DNA from: Paenibacillus sp. sptzw28
GTDB lineage: Bacteria; Bacillota; Bacilli; Paenibacillales; Paenibacillaceae
Length of the DNA: 64,000 nucleotides
Direction of reading: 5' to 3'
NCBI RefSeq assembly: GCF_019550795.1
Contig: NZ_CP080545.1
Span: forward strand, 4,932,001 to 4,996,000
Shown: positions 34,986 to 42,833 of the stretch, piece after piece
Layout of the letters: the number at the start of each line of letters is the position of its first letter
Numbering within the stretch: position 1 is the stretch's first letter
Made by a program: the position numbers and the translations under genes
The notes under the pieces: model-generated
What the model was told of the DNA's origin: nothing
What the model saw: the letters and a program-made list of their open reading frames with translations, nothing else
Databases searched by the model: none

Positions 34986-35133
34986 ATCATTCTCCCCTTT
35001 GCTCATCTAAATGTCTATAGCTTTGACCGGCTCTCCTAGCTGTATACGCTGTTTTGTTGGTATGTTTTAAACCTTCCAAGAATAAATAGCTATAAGAACG
35101 TTCTAAACTCATTGCCGGCCGGAAGGAGAACGA

Positions 35134-36114
35134 ATGTTAAAACGAGCTCGGGGAAACAAGTGGTCGCTTCTCATCATGCGTGGCGCCGACCAGAATGTGA
35201 AGCAGTTCCGCATGTCGAAACGATCCGTTGTCGCTGCGCCCGCCGCCGCCTTACTGGCGGTATCGGGCTGTATCGCCGGGCTGCAGTTCCGTTCCTCATA
35301 TCAAATCGATCAGGCGGAGGATGCAATGGTCCGTCAATCGGCAGCCTTCTCGCAAACCGTCGAAGCGAAAGAAAAAAGCATCGCTGGGCTGCAAAAGGAA
35401 ATCGACCGTCTGAAAAAGCAATCATCCGATATGAAAATGAAGCTCGCAGATCTTCAGGAGCTTGAGGAGAAGCTGAAGCAATTTACGGAAGCTTACGGCG
35501 GAATGGTTGGGAGCGGGGGATCGACGGACATACCGAAGGAACGGTATAGGGCGGAAAGCTACTCCGTCGATAAGAAAACAAGCAGTATGGTCAAGCTGGC
35601 AAGCGAATCCGATCTCGATTTTCGCGCTATATCAAGCATGGTTGATTCGATGGAGAAATTGATGGCCGAATCGCTTCGCAAGGAACAGGAGCGACGTGCC
35701 AAGCTTGCCGCTCTGCCTTCGGGCTGGCCGACAGTCTCGCATACGCTCACTTCAGGATTCGGCTACCGTACCGATCCGTTCACCGGGCGTTCGATGTTTC
35801 ACGCAGGCATCGATATAGGCGGCAAATCAGGCGATCCCGTGTTTGCCGCCGCGAACGGCACCGTTATCGAAACCGGTTTCGACTCGGCCAAAGGCAACTT
35901 TATCGTTATCGCTCACCGGGGCAAGCTGAAAACGGTCTACTATCATTTAAAACGGATTGATGTAAAGCGAAACGACTACGTGCTCCGCGGCGAGAAAATC
36001 GGATTGGTCGGATCCACCGGCAGAAGCACCGGGCCTCACCTGCATTTTCAAATCATGCAGGAGGACGAACCCGTCAATCCATTCAAATATCTGAGATTGG
36101 TGAAGGAGGACTGA
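35134..36114 (+). CDS. Membrane-anchored M23 peptidase
   Basis: A 326-residue protein: membrane segment at about 32-50, a coiled coil at about 75-118, and a LytM/M23 domain in the last 125 residues. The zinc site is complete: His223 and Asp227 (FHAGIDIGG), His302 and His304 (PHLHF), with His271 as the likely catalytic His. It would cut peptidoglycan cross-bridges outside the membrane. GGAAGGAG precedes the ATG. The bactofilin gene follows after six bases; M23 peptidase-bactofilin pairs are a recurrent arrangement linked to cell-shape control. Confidence 0.92.
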   Translation: MLKRARGNKWSLLIMRGADQNVKQFRMSKRSVVAAPAAALLAVSGCIAGLQFRSSYQIDQAEDAMVRQSAAFSQTVEAKEKSIAGLQKEIDRLKKQSSDMKMKLADLQELEEKLKQFTEAYGGMVGSGGSTDIPKERYRAESYSVDKKTSSMVKLASESDLDFRAISSMVDSMEKLMAESLRKEQERRAKLAALPSGWPTVSHTLTSGFGYRTDPFTGRSMFHAGIDIGGKSGDPVFAAANGTVIETGFDSAKGNFIVIAHRGKLKTVYYHLKRIDVKRNDYVLRGEKIGLVGSTGRSTGPHLHFQIMQEDEPVNPFKYLRLVKED

Positions 36115-36120
36115 AGACCG

Positions 36121-36558
36121 ATGTTTAAAGAGAACAAGAGGTTGACTGCGACCGACACCCTGATCGGACAAGGAACACAGATTGAAGGTAAGTTGACCAG
36201 CGAAGCCGGGATTCGCATCGAGGGCGAATACAGGGGAGATATCGAGTGCAGCGGTGACGTCATCATCGGCGAATGCGGAATTGCAAAATCGAATATCAAG
36301 GCAAGAGATATAATCATCGCAGGTAAAGTATTCGGAGAGATCGTTACGAAGGGGCGGCTTACGATTACGGCTTCCGGGCAGCTTCACGGCAACGTTACTG
36401 CGCATACGCTTCTCATCCAGGACGGCGGGACGTTCAACGGCAGCTGCCGGATGGAACGCGCTCAAGAGGCTAAAGCCCGCCCGGCTGCAGACGGCGAACA
36501 GGCGCAGCAGCAAGCGAAAGAAGCGGACATAAAGGAGAAAGCAAAGCAAGCCGTATAA
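36121..36558 (+). CDS. Bactofilin
   Basis: A 145-residue cytoskeletal protein. The central 95 residues are the repeating beta-helix of bactofilins (GTQIEGKLTSEAGIRIEG, then AGKVFGEIVTKGRLTITASG), flanked by polar ends; the C-terminal tail is rich in Ala, Gln and Lys. Bactofilins polymerise without nucleotides at the inner membrane and often place peptidoglycan enzymes. A GGAGGA site lies in the end of the upstream M23 gene. The two are surely co-transcribed and end at a strong terminator. Confidence 0.93.
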   Translation: MFKENKRLTATDTLIGQGTQIEGKLTSEAGIRIEGEYRGDIECSGDVIIGECGIAKSNIKARDIIIAGKVFGEIVTKGRLTITASGQLHGNVTAHTLLIQDGGTFNGSCRMERAQEAKARPAADGEQAQQQAKEADIKEKAKQAV

Positions 36559-36566
36559 CTGGAAGC

Positions 36567-36615
36567 AAAAAAAGGATAGAGCGGCAGACCGGCATCTGCT
36601 CTCTGTCCTTTTTTT
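36567..36615 (+). terminator. Terminator of the M23-bactofilin operon
   Basis: Imperfect stem AAAAAGGA-AGAG-GCAGA pairing with TCTGC-CTCT-TCCTTTTT, ending in a seven-T run, nine bases after the bactofilin stop; the A-rich left arm lets it also work for the opposite strand. Confidence 0.85.
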
Positions 36616-36629
36616 GTCCCGCTCTTTCT

Positions 36630-37427
36630 TTATGCGGCAACATCCCGCTTGTTGAAGATGAGCCATGTCAATGCAATGAAAACGGCGTAATATACGGCGA
36701 GCACCGACAGCGAGAAGCCGAGCGTCATCCCCTGGATCGTTGGGGTCTGGTTTAGATATTGCGTCAAATTCATATTGATGAATAAAATGTACTTGATCCA
36801 GCTGTAATCGAGCATGCTGAGCAAGCCCGTGATCGTCCCGCCGGCGAGCAGGACGAATAAGGAAAGCCCGATGGCCAGCCCTCCGCTGCGGAAGATCGTG
36901 GACAGCATGAATGATAGGGTTACCGTAATAACGAGCGCCACGGATTGATATACATAATACAACAGCATATATGCAAGCGGCGGAAGGTCGCGATTGACTC
37001 CCAGAACCCTGCTTACTGCATCACTGCTTCCGTCATAACCGAACAGAAATATATTTACGAACAGCGATAGCAAGAACAGAACAATTGTCATCAGGAGGGC
37101 AAACAGCAGCAGACTGACATACTTGGAGAGCAAAATCTTGGAGCGGCTCCAGGGACGAATGAGCAGAAGCTTAATGGTACCGCTTGAGAACTCTCCGGCT
37201 ACGCTGTCGGCGGAAGCGACGACAGTAAAAATCGTGATAATGGACAACAAAATCGACGATTCCAGCTGCATCATGGACCAGTTGTTCGGGTCGCCGGTGC
37301 CGACGAATTTAGCGATAACGGATATTCCGAGCAGCAGCAGCACGATGATGCCGTACATGACCCAGGTCCGGGGCCGCCGGTATATCTTCATATTCTCGTT
37401 GCGTACAAGCTGCAAAAAATTAAACAA
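36630..37427 (-). CDS. ABC-2 type transporter permease
   Basis: A 265-residue membrane protein with six hydrophobic segments. The FSSGTIKLLLIRPWSRSKILLSKY segment after the second one is typical of ABC-2 exporters of the bacitracin/lantibiotic-resistance kind. Starts with TTG at 37427, supported by GGAGG eight bases upstream, and overlaps the ATPase gene by eight bases, so the two are translationally coupled and form one exporter. The substrate is unknown. No two-component system, which often accompanies antibiotic-sensing exporters, lies next to it. Confidence 0.88.
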   Translation of the reverse strand: MFNFLQLVRNENMKIYRRPRTWVMYGIIVLLLLGISVIAKFVGTGDPNNWSMMQLESSILLSIITIFTVVASADSVAGEFSSGTIKLLLIRPWSRSKILLSKYVSLLLFALLMTIVLFLLSLFVNIFLFGYDGSSDAVSRVLGVNRDLPPLAYMLLYYVYQSVALVITVTLSFMLSTIFRSGGLAIGLSLFVLLAGGTITGLLSMLDYSWIKYILFINMNLTQYLNQTPTIQGMTLGFSLSVLAVYYAVFIALTWLIFNKRDVAA

Positions 37428-38349
37428 CGCTTTCGCCTCCCGTCATTTCAAGGAACTGCTCTTCCAGCGACTTGTTCAGGACGCGGATACCGTACACCTT
37501 GATTCCAGCCTCCACAAGCGAGGCGTTGATTGCTGCGATCTGTTCCCTGTTCGCATTCACAAGCGCAGCTTGCTGCTCGCGCGCAGCTCCGAATCCGGAC
37601 AGCAGCGCGACAGCTTCGTCGGGGCGGTCGACATCAAACAACACCCGGTTCGAATCGCTGACAAGCGGCGCCTCCTGCCGGATGCTCCGCACATCGATCA
37701 ATTTGCCGGCCTGGATAATAGCGACGCGGTCGCACATCAGCTCCATCTCGCTCAGCAGATGGCTGGACACGAAGACGGTTATCCCTTCTTCTTTGGACAA
37801 CATTCGCAAATAATCGCGAAGCTCGCGGATACCCGCCGGATCCAGACCGTTCGTAGGCTCGTCCAGTATGAGCAGCGAAGGCTTATGCATGATTGCCTGA
37901 GCTACGCCGAGCCGCTGCCGCATCCCGAGCGAGTAAGTCTTCACTTTCTCGTGAATACGGGCACCGAGGCCGACCAGCTCCACCACCTCGTCAATTCGCT
38001 GCCGGGTTATGCCGGGGACCATGCGGGAGAAGTGAAGCAAGTTCTGATAGCCCGACAAATACTTGTACATTTCGGGATTTTCAACAATCGCGCCAACATG
38101 CCGGATGGCCTTCTCATAATCGGAGCGGACACTGTGCCCGCGTATTATAACGTCGCCATGGGAAATGGACATAAGACCTACCATCATCCGAATCGTCGTC
38201 GTTTTACCGGCGCCGTTGGGGCCAAGGAATCCGAATACTTCAGCTGCATTCAATTCAAGCGATAAATTGTCGATAATCGTTCTACTTCCGATTTTTTTCG
38301 TAATATTTTTCAATTGAACAACCGGGTTGTCGGGTGTTGGGAACTCCAT
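37420..38349 (-). CDS. ABC transporter ATP-binding protein
   Basis: A 309-residue ATPase. Walker A is GPNGAGKTT at residues about 40-48, the signature LGMRQRLGVAQ lies near 140 and Walker B is LLILDEPTNGLDP near 155-167; the last 90 residues are the extra domain seen in BcrA-type exporters. Works with the permease encoded by the overlapping next gene. AGGAGG lies six bases before the ATG. Confidence 0.92.
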   Translation of the reverse strand: MEFPTPDNPVVQLKNITKKIGSRTIIDNLSLELNAAEVFGFLGPNGAGKTTTIRMMVGLMSISHGDVIIRGHSVRSDYEKAIRHVGAIVENPEMYKYLSGYQNLLHFSRMVPGITRQRIDEVVELVGLGARIHEKVKTYSLGMRQRLGVAQAIMHKPSLLILDEPTNGLDPAGIRELRDYLRMLSKEEGITVFVSSHLLSEMELMCDRVAIIQAGKLIDVRSIRQEAPLVSDSNRVLFDVDRPDEAVALLSGFGAAREQQAALVNANREQIAAINASLVEAGIKVYGIRVLNKSLEEQFLEMTGGESVV

Positions 38350-38424
38350 CGCTTACCTCCTGTTGAAACCAAGTTTCGGCTTACCGCTTCGCATCTTACT
38401 TATTATACTGGACACAGGAAACGA

Positions 38425-38517
38425 ATGGTAGTTTCTATGAGCAAAACTAATGCCTGCTTTTTTCGAGCGAGGGTCGCTTCGACAAAGCAGGCATTAATTT
38501 TACAAGGAAACTACCAT
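38425..38517. repeat. 93-base nested inverted repeat, likely a bidirectional terminator
   Basis: Outer arms ATGGTAGTTTC (38425-38435) and GAAACTACCAT (38507-38517); inner arms of 18 bases (38443-38460 and 38484-38501) containing TAATGCCTGCTTT, with one G-U pair on the minus strand; an imperfect third stem in the loop. The right outer arm lies in the last codons of the 38500-38796 gene. Confidence 0.7.
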
Positions 38518-38796
38518 GGAATAGGAACCAGGAGGTGAATCGACTGTATCCTCATACCGGGGTTTTCCGGCATTGTCCGGGATGTGCAGAATGCTTGCGC
38601 CGATATCCTCATTCCGGGTCGGCTTTGGGGGCTCAAGCTTCGCTGACGCTGCATTTGCAGCAGTCTCGTAACAGTTCTTGCAGTAGCCCAAAGGATGTAT
38701 GGTTCGAAAAAATCCAGTCCGAAAGACTGTATGGGCTTCTTCCTGCGTAAGCAAGTTCTCACAGCCGATACAACAAAACCGATCCCTATCTTGCAT
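38500..38796 (-). CDS. Small Cys-rich protein, possible zinc ribbon
   Basis: A 98-residue protein with four well-placed cysteines, Cys9/Cys12 (FCCIGCENLL) and Cys39/Cys42 (YCKNCYE), 26 residues apart, which suggests a small zinc-ribbon-like fold, followed by a polar tail. AAGGAGAGGG lies just before the ATG and a promoter-like element shared with the lasso operons lies 31 bases upstream, so I believe it is real. No known family recognised. Its 3' end is part of a long inverted repeat. Confidence 0.6.
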   Translation of the reverse strand: MQDRDRFCCIGCENLLTQEEAHTVFRTGFFRTIHPLGYCKNCYETAANAASAKLEPPKPTRNEDIGASILHIPDNAGKPRYEDTVDSPPGSYSMVVSL

Positions 38797-38826
38797 AACT
38801 TCCCTCTCCTTTTAGACCCTTTTTTT

Positions 38827-38840
38827 CTACTATATGTATC
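38827..38840 (-). promoter_or_regulatory. Promoter-like element shared with both lasso operons
   Basis: CTACTATATGTATC (plus strand) is identical to 14 bases of the element before lasso operon 1 (49423-49436). On the minus strand it reads GATACATATAGTAG, which contains a CATANNNTA box like those of sporulation sigma factors E and K, 31 bases before the start. Confidence 0.45.
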
Positions 38841-38942
38841 ACTTTCGCCATTTATGTTACATAACGTATCAAATTACTTCTAGATTATGACAAAATCCGC
38901 TTATTGTCAATAGTGAGTGGCAAATATTTGGGCATTTTGTCA

Positions 38943-38956
38943 TGTATGCGCTTACA
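38943..38956. promoter_or_regulatory. Candidate cre-like site
   Basis: TGTATGCGCTTACA, one mismatch to the CcpA consensus; lies after the ugd stop and 147 bases before the Cys-rich gene start, so its target is unclear. Confidence 0.3.
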
Positions 38957-39002
38957 AACTATTCCTTACGGAGAACGCCTTCTCAGCTTGCGGCTCTCCG
39001 CT

Positions 39003-40310
39003 TTACATTGAGCCGCGCATTTCCGGTCTCCCTATACCAATGTAACGAATGCCGGACCCTTCCATCCGGTCGCGTGTAAACACATTGCGCCCGTCGATCA
39101 GCAGAGGACTCTTCATCCTCCGAGTTAATTCATTCAAATCGATTGTCGTAAATTGCGGCCATTCCGTAAGTAAACAGACCGCCTCTGCACCGATCGCCGC
39201 ATCAAGCGGATCGATATGCCAGCTAATCAGATTATCCTCGCATTCCCTGCGGAAATTGTGCTCCGCAGCCGGATCGCTCATCCGAATAACGGCCCCCTCC
39301 CGCAGCAAATGCCGCACGGTTTCAACCGCGGGCGAGAAGCGCACATCGTCGGTATGGGGCTTGAAGGATGCTCCCCAGACGGCAATTATTTTGCCTCGAA
39401 GCGGCCCCAGCTCTTCGCTTAATAAATTACATATCGTCATCCGCTGGTTTCTATTCACTTCAATGACGGCTTTGAGCAGCTTAAAATCATAATCGACACG
39501 GCCGGCGATTTGAAGCAGCGCATTCGTATCCTTTGGAAAGCAAGAACCGCCGTAACCGATTCCCGCTTTGAGGAACGACGGCCCAATGCGGCTGTCCTTG
39601 CCCATGCCTTCGGCAACGGTCACCACGTCCGCACCGACTTTGTCGCACAGATTCGCCATTTCGTTTATAAAAGATATTTTTGTGGCCAGAAAAGCATTTG
39701 AAGCGTATTTAATCATCTCGGCCGTACGCAAGTCGGTGATGACGAACTCGCCTGTTAGCGGACGGTACAAAGCGGCGATGACTTCCGAGGCAAGAGGATT
39801 GCGTGAACCGATAACAATTCGCTCAGGGTTCATCGTATCCTCAAGTGCGGAACCTTCACGCATAAATTCAGGTACGGACAGTACGTCGACCTTCTCATCC
39901 GTAATCTCCCCGATCCAGCCCTCGATACGCTCATTCGTTCCTACCGGAACTGTGCTTTTGGTCATCACATATGTGTGACCCGACAAATAAACGGCCATCG
40001 AGCGGACAGCCTCTTCCAAATCGGACAAGTCGCTTTCTCCATCAGCGCTCTGCGGCGTGCCTACCGCTAGAACGACAATATCCGCGGATGCCACGGCTGT
40101 CATGGAGGTCGTAAAGAAGAGACGATGCTCCTCGAGCTGACGCTGCAGTTGTTCGGAAAGCCCCGGCTCATATATCATTAGACGGCCGGCGGACAGCATG
40201 TCTATTTTGTACTCGTCGCGATCGATACAAACTACGCGATGCCCCATCCGAGCGAAACAGACGCCGCTCACCAATCCGACGTAGCCTGATCCGATTACCG
40301 CGATTTCCAT
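39003..40310 (-). CDS. ugd: UDP-glucose 6-dehydrogenase (copy 1)
   Basis: Oxidises UDP-glucose to UDP-glucuronate in two NAD-linked steps. The 435-residue protein has the NAD-binding GSGYVGLVSG near the N-terminus, a STVPVGTN motif and the catalytic Cys in GGSCFPKDTNAL. The start at 40310 has GGGAGG ten bases upstream; the frame is open to 40352. A second copy lies at 57162-58496. UDP-glucuronate is needed for acidic surface polysaccharides or teichuronic acid. It stands alone between the PilZ gene and the Cys-rich gene, so separate control from the second copy is likely. Confidence 0.93.
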   Translation of the reverse strand: MEIAVIGSGYVGLVSGVCFARMGHRVVCIDRDEYKIDMLSAGRLMIYEPGLSEQLQRQLEEHRLFFTTSMTAVASADIVVLAVGTPQSADGESDLSDLEEAVRSMAVYLSGHTYVMTKSTVPVGTNERIEGWIGEITDEKVDVLSVPEFMREGSALEDTMNPERIVIGSRNPLASEVIAALYRPLTGEFVITDLRTAEMIKYASNAFLATKISFINEMANLCDKVGADVVTVAEGMGKDSRIGPSFLKAGIGYGGSCFPKDTNALLQIAGRVDYDFKLLKAVIEVNRNQRMTICNLLSEELGPLRGKIIAVWGASFKPHTDDVRFSPAVETVRHLLREGAVIRMSDPAAEHNFRRECEDNLISWHIDPLDAAIGAEAVCLLTEWPQFTTIDLNELTRRMKSPLLIDGRNVFTRDRMEGSGIRYIGIGRPEMRGSM

Positions 40311-40399
40311 TGCTGATGCCTCCCGGAATAGTGATATAGACTCATTATACACGAGCCCGGAACGGCGAACTGTTACATTATTGTATCGTGGAATACGGT

Positions 40400-40861
40400 T
40401 TAGCTTCTTAAATCCATACGTATGCCGATATTTTCCGGTTTCTCCTGCAAACGGTGGTAAAGCTCATGAATCCACTCTTGCCTCGGATTGTCGTCTGCAA
40501 GTTTCCAGGAGATCGCCCTGAGAAGGGCCGCACGCATATGCCGGTCCGGTTGAAAAAAGCAGCCGTAGACATATTGGTTTTCTTCCATCCGCCTCCAGAC
40601 GATATTGCCGGCCAAGCGAAATTGCCACTCGCCGAGAACAATCATCACGCCTACCGTATAATCCGGGCTGACGGGAAACCGCAGGTGTGTCAGAAACTGC
40701 ATTCCGGAGGGGCTGATATCCTTTAATATTACCGGTATGTGCCGTGTTTCAACATCATTCCCGTTCACGCCGGTGATGGATAAACTGGCGCGGATTCCCT
40801 CGCGAATCCGGATGCGGACATCATCCCGCTTCCGGTCACCTTCTCTTTTTATAATCCCCAT
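40400..40861 (-). CDS. PilZ-domain protein
   Basis: A 153-residue single-domain PilZ protein, the c-di-GMP binding fold. RxxxR is seen in RIREGIRAS and the second element in KDISPSGMQF. The start is uncertain: an ATG at 40891 gives ten more residues but would leave almost no leader behind the promoter-like element at 40909, whereas the ATG at 40861 is preceded by AGGACGG. It lies 89 bases upstream of ugd copy 1 in the same direction. A PilZ protein next to surface-polysaccharide genes suggests c-di-GMP control of polymer formation. Confidence 0.8.
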   Translation of the reverse strand: MGIIKREGDRKRDDVRIRIREGIRASLSITGVNGNDVETRHIPVILKDISPSGMQFLTHLRFPVSPDYTVGVMIVLGEWQFRLAGNIVWRRMEENQYVYGCFFQPDRHMRAALLRAISWKLADDNPRQEWIHELYHRLQEKPENIGIRMDLRS

Positions 40862-40908
40862 CTCGACATCCGTCCTGTTAACAGAATACATTTGGTATGA
40901 TAGCGAGG

Positions 40909-40923
40909 TACATTATGTATCAC
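40909..40923 (-). promoter_or_regulatory. Element related to the lasso promoters, before the PilZ gene
   Basis: TACATTATGTATCAC (plus), 13 of 15 bases like the 38828-38842 copy; minus strand GTGATACATAATGTA, again with a CATANNNTA box. Confidence 0.4.
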
Positions 40924-41024
40924 CAACCGTTAACGCCAACCATTAAGCGATCCTTGACTCCTGTCAAAAATCACCCATTCTCCTGCTATATCAACCTATT
41001 TTTCATCTTCTATCCTTTAAATGT

Positions 41025-41043
41025 ATGATACAATTCGTATCAT
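41025..41043. promoter_or_regulatory. Palindrome ATGATACAATTCGTATCAT
   Basis: One mismatch from a perfect inverted repeat; second copy of the 31430-31448 palindrome. Lies between the 41065-41562 gene and the PilZ gene, upstream of the latter. Confidence 0.55.
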
Positions 41044-41064
41044 GTCAAGCTGTTATTGTCCGTT

Positions 41065-41562
41065 TTACGCTTTCTCATCGTCTTGGTAAGACCACAGCAG
41101 CCGCCATTCTCCGGAAGCCTCGGACGCAAAGCAGGACTGCACGATTTTAAAGTTGCCGTAGGGGGTGTGAAAGAACTGGGTGACATCAATTTGATAGACC
41201 TCCGCGATCTCATCCGCATCGCTGCTCATCTTCCATCCGGTCAACAGCTTCGGCTTCTCCGCATGAAATTGGAATGTTTTAACCCCAAAATCCTGCATAA
41301 TAATGTGAGCGCGATTCTGTATATAAACCGGCTTGCTGAATCGCTGCTGCATGAGCGGGTCGAATAATTCCCACGCGCTTCCAAAGTCGCCTGCCTGCTC
41401 ATACTTATAAAATTGCTCCACCATTGCGAGCGGTCCCCCTTCATCGCCTGAAGAGAACAGCCTTGAAATGTTGTGCCATGTCAGCCATCCCACCATAATG
41501 ACAAGAATACCAAGCGCCAGCTTAAACAAGAGCGGTCCGCCGCTGCTATGCTTACGACCCAT
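41065..41562 (-). CDS. Membrane-anchored hypothetical protein, 165 aa
   Basis: One hydrophobic helix at about residues 12-30 and an extracellular domain of about 130 residues with an NTF2-like look (FYKYEQAGDFGSAWELFDPLMQQRF at its start and a WRLLWSYQDDE end). No catalytic motif. Follows the LCP gene by 78 bases in the same direction, so it may be its partner at the cell surface. GGGGGAC precedes the ATG. Confidence 0.6.
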   Translation of the reverse strand: MGRKHSSGGPLLFKLALGILVIMVGWLTWHNISRLFSSGDEGGPLAMVEQFYKYEQAGDFGSAWELFDPLMQQRFSKPVYIQNRAHIIMQDFGVKTFQFHAEKPKLLTGWKMSSDADEIAEVYQIDVTQFFHTPYGNFKIVQSCFASEASGEWRLLWSYQDDEKA

Positions 41563-41640
41563 TCCAAGTCCCCCTGTCCTATTTCACTTTATGAGACAGG
41601 TTCCGGGTTTATACATGACGCCTTTCCGCCGCATTCCGTT

Positions 41641-42570
41641 TCACTGCTGGATATGTTCCTTAATTAATTGATGAATCCGGCTGCGCTCGGCATCATCCAC
41701 AATGTAATACCAGATACCGCCGATAGTCTGTCCTTTACCCTTGATCTCAATCGTACTGATCTTGTCGATGTCAGGGCGGTAATCGGTTATTAATGTCTTC
41801 AAGTCACTAAATGTGAAATCGGTCTTCACGCTGTCCCCGACTTCATTCAGCAAACTCCTTATACGAGTAAGATTGGTTAAAGTCATCGAGTTGCGCATAA
41901 TGCCCTGGAGAATGTCGCGCTGCCGGGCATTGCGTCCGAGATCGCCTCTCGGATCGTCGTACCGCATGCGTGAATATAGAAGAGCCTCCGAGCCGCTCAA
42001 AGTCAAATGACCTTTATCAAACTGATGTCCCTCATAATTGAAGGCAAACGGGTTATCTACCTCCACTCCTCCCACTGAATCAATCAGCCGCGCAAAACCC
42101 TCCATGTTAACCTTGATGTAATAGTCGATCGGGTAGTCCAGAAACCGTTCCACGGTTCGGATCGACATCTCCGCATCACCGAAAGCATAGGCATGGTTGA
42201 TCTTGTCCATTGTGCCGTGTCCCACGATCTCAGTTCTCGTATCTCTGGGGATATTAAACATGAGAATGGATTTTTTGGCCGGGTTAACGGTCAGCAGAAT
42301 CATCGTATCGGAACGGCCGCGATCATTATTCCGCTGATCGACGCCAAGTACAAGCACCGTAAAGGGATCACGGTTTTTAAAAACAACGGGCTTTGCGGCA
42401 ACCTCCGGATCAACTCCGGCGTAAACCGGTTTGTCGATCGCCTGATACATTTTGGATGATACCTGCTGCACCGAATTATATAAGTACCAAACATAACCGA
42501 GTACGCATAAAAGAATAGCAATTGCAGCGATCCCCGACCGCAAAATTATTTTTTTCCATGTAAGCTTCAT
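41641..42570 (-). CDS. LytR-CpsA-Psr (LCP) family glycopolymer ligase
   Basis: A 309-residue protein with one N-terminal membrane helix (about 10-30) and an extracellular LCP domain. Conserved residues are in VLVLGVDQRNNDRGRSDTMIL, the PRDTR motif and, further on, SRMRYDDPRGDLGRNARQRDIL. LCP proteins move teichoic acids or capsule chains from lipid carrier to peptidoglycan. It could attach the polymer built by the surrounding ugd, manC, rml and Wzy-like genes. A palindrome (42617-42635) with a TATGAT-like -10 lies about 50 bases upstream, so it seems to be separately controlled. Confidence 0.92.
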   Translation of the reverse strand: MKLTWKKIILRSGIAAIAILLCVLGYVWYLYNSVQQVSSKMYQAIDKPVYAGVDPEVAAKPVVFKNRDPFTVLVLGVDQRNNDRGRSDTMILLTVNPAKKSILMFNIPRDTRTEIVGHGTMDKINHAYAFGDAEMSIRTVERFLDYPIDYYIKVNMEGFARLIDSVGGVEVDNPFAFNYEGHQFDKGHLTLSGSEALLYSRMRYDDPRGDLGRNARQRDILQGIMRNSMTLTNLTRIRSLLNEVGDSVKTDFTFSDLKTLITDYRPDIDKISTIEIKGKGQTIGGIWYYIVDDAERSRIHQLIKEHIQQ

Positions 42571-42616
42571 GCAGCAATTCCCCTTATCCTGAATGTGCGA
42601 TTGTTATATGTATTTT

Positions 42617-42635
42617 ATGATACATTTTGTATCAT
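42617..42635. promoter_or_regulatory. Palindrome ATGATACATTTTGTATCAT before the LCP gene
   Basis: One mismatch from a perfect inverted repeat; third copy of the family, 47 bases upstream of the LCP start and overlapping a TATGAT -10-like box on the minus strand. Confidence 0.55.
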
Positions 42636-42789
42636 ATTCGGTATAAATAAATAAGCATTGGTTCGAAGCTTGTTTTCAGCCTTATCATTTCAGGGAGAAA
42701 TATAGAAGTGTCCGTAAGAGGAATGCGAGAGAAAAAAGCGGGGATTACCGGATTTTCACTTCAGTAATGCTTGAAAGTTTTTCAAAAAG

Positions 42790-42827
42790 CTCGCGTACAT
42801 TCCACTGAACCGGAGCATGTACGCGAG
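42790..42827 (-). terminator. Terminator of lasso operon 1
   Basis: Perfect 11-base arms CTCGCGTACAT/ATGTACGCGAG followed by CTTTTTG on the minus strand, 7 bases after the stop of the Wzy-like gene. Confidence 0.85.
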
Positions 42828-42833
42828 TTTGGC

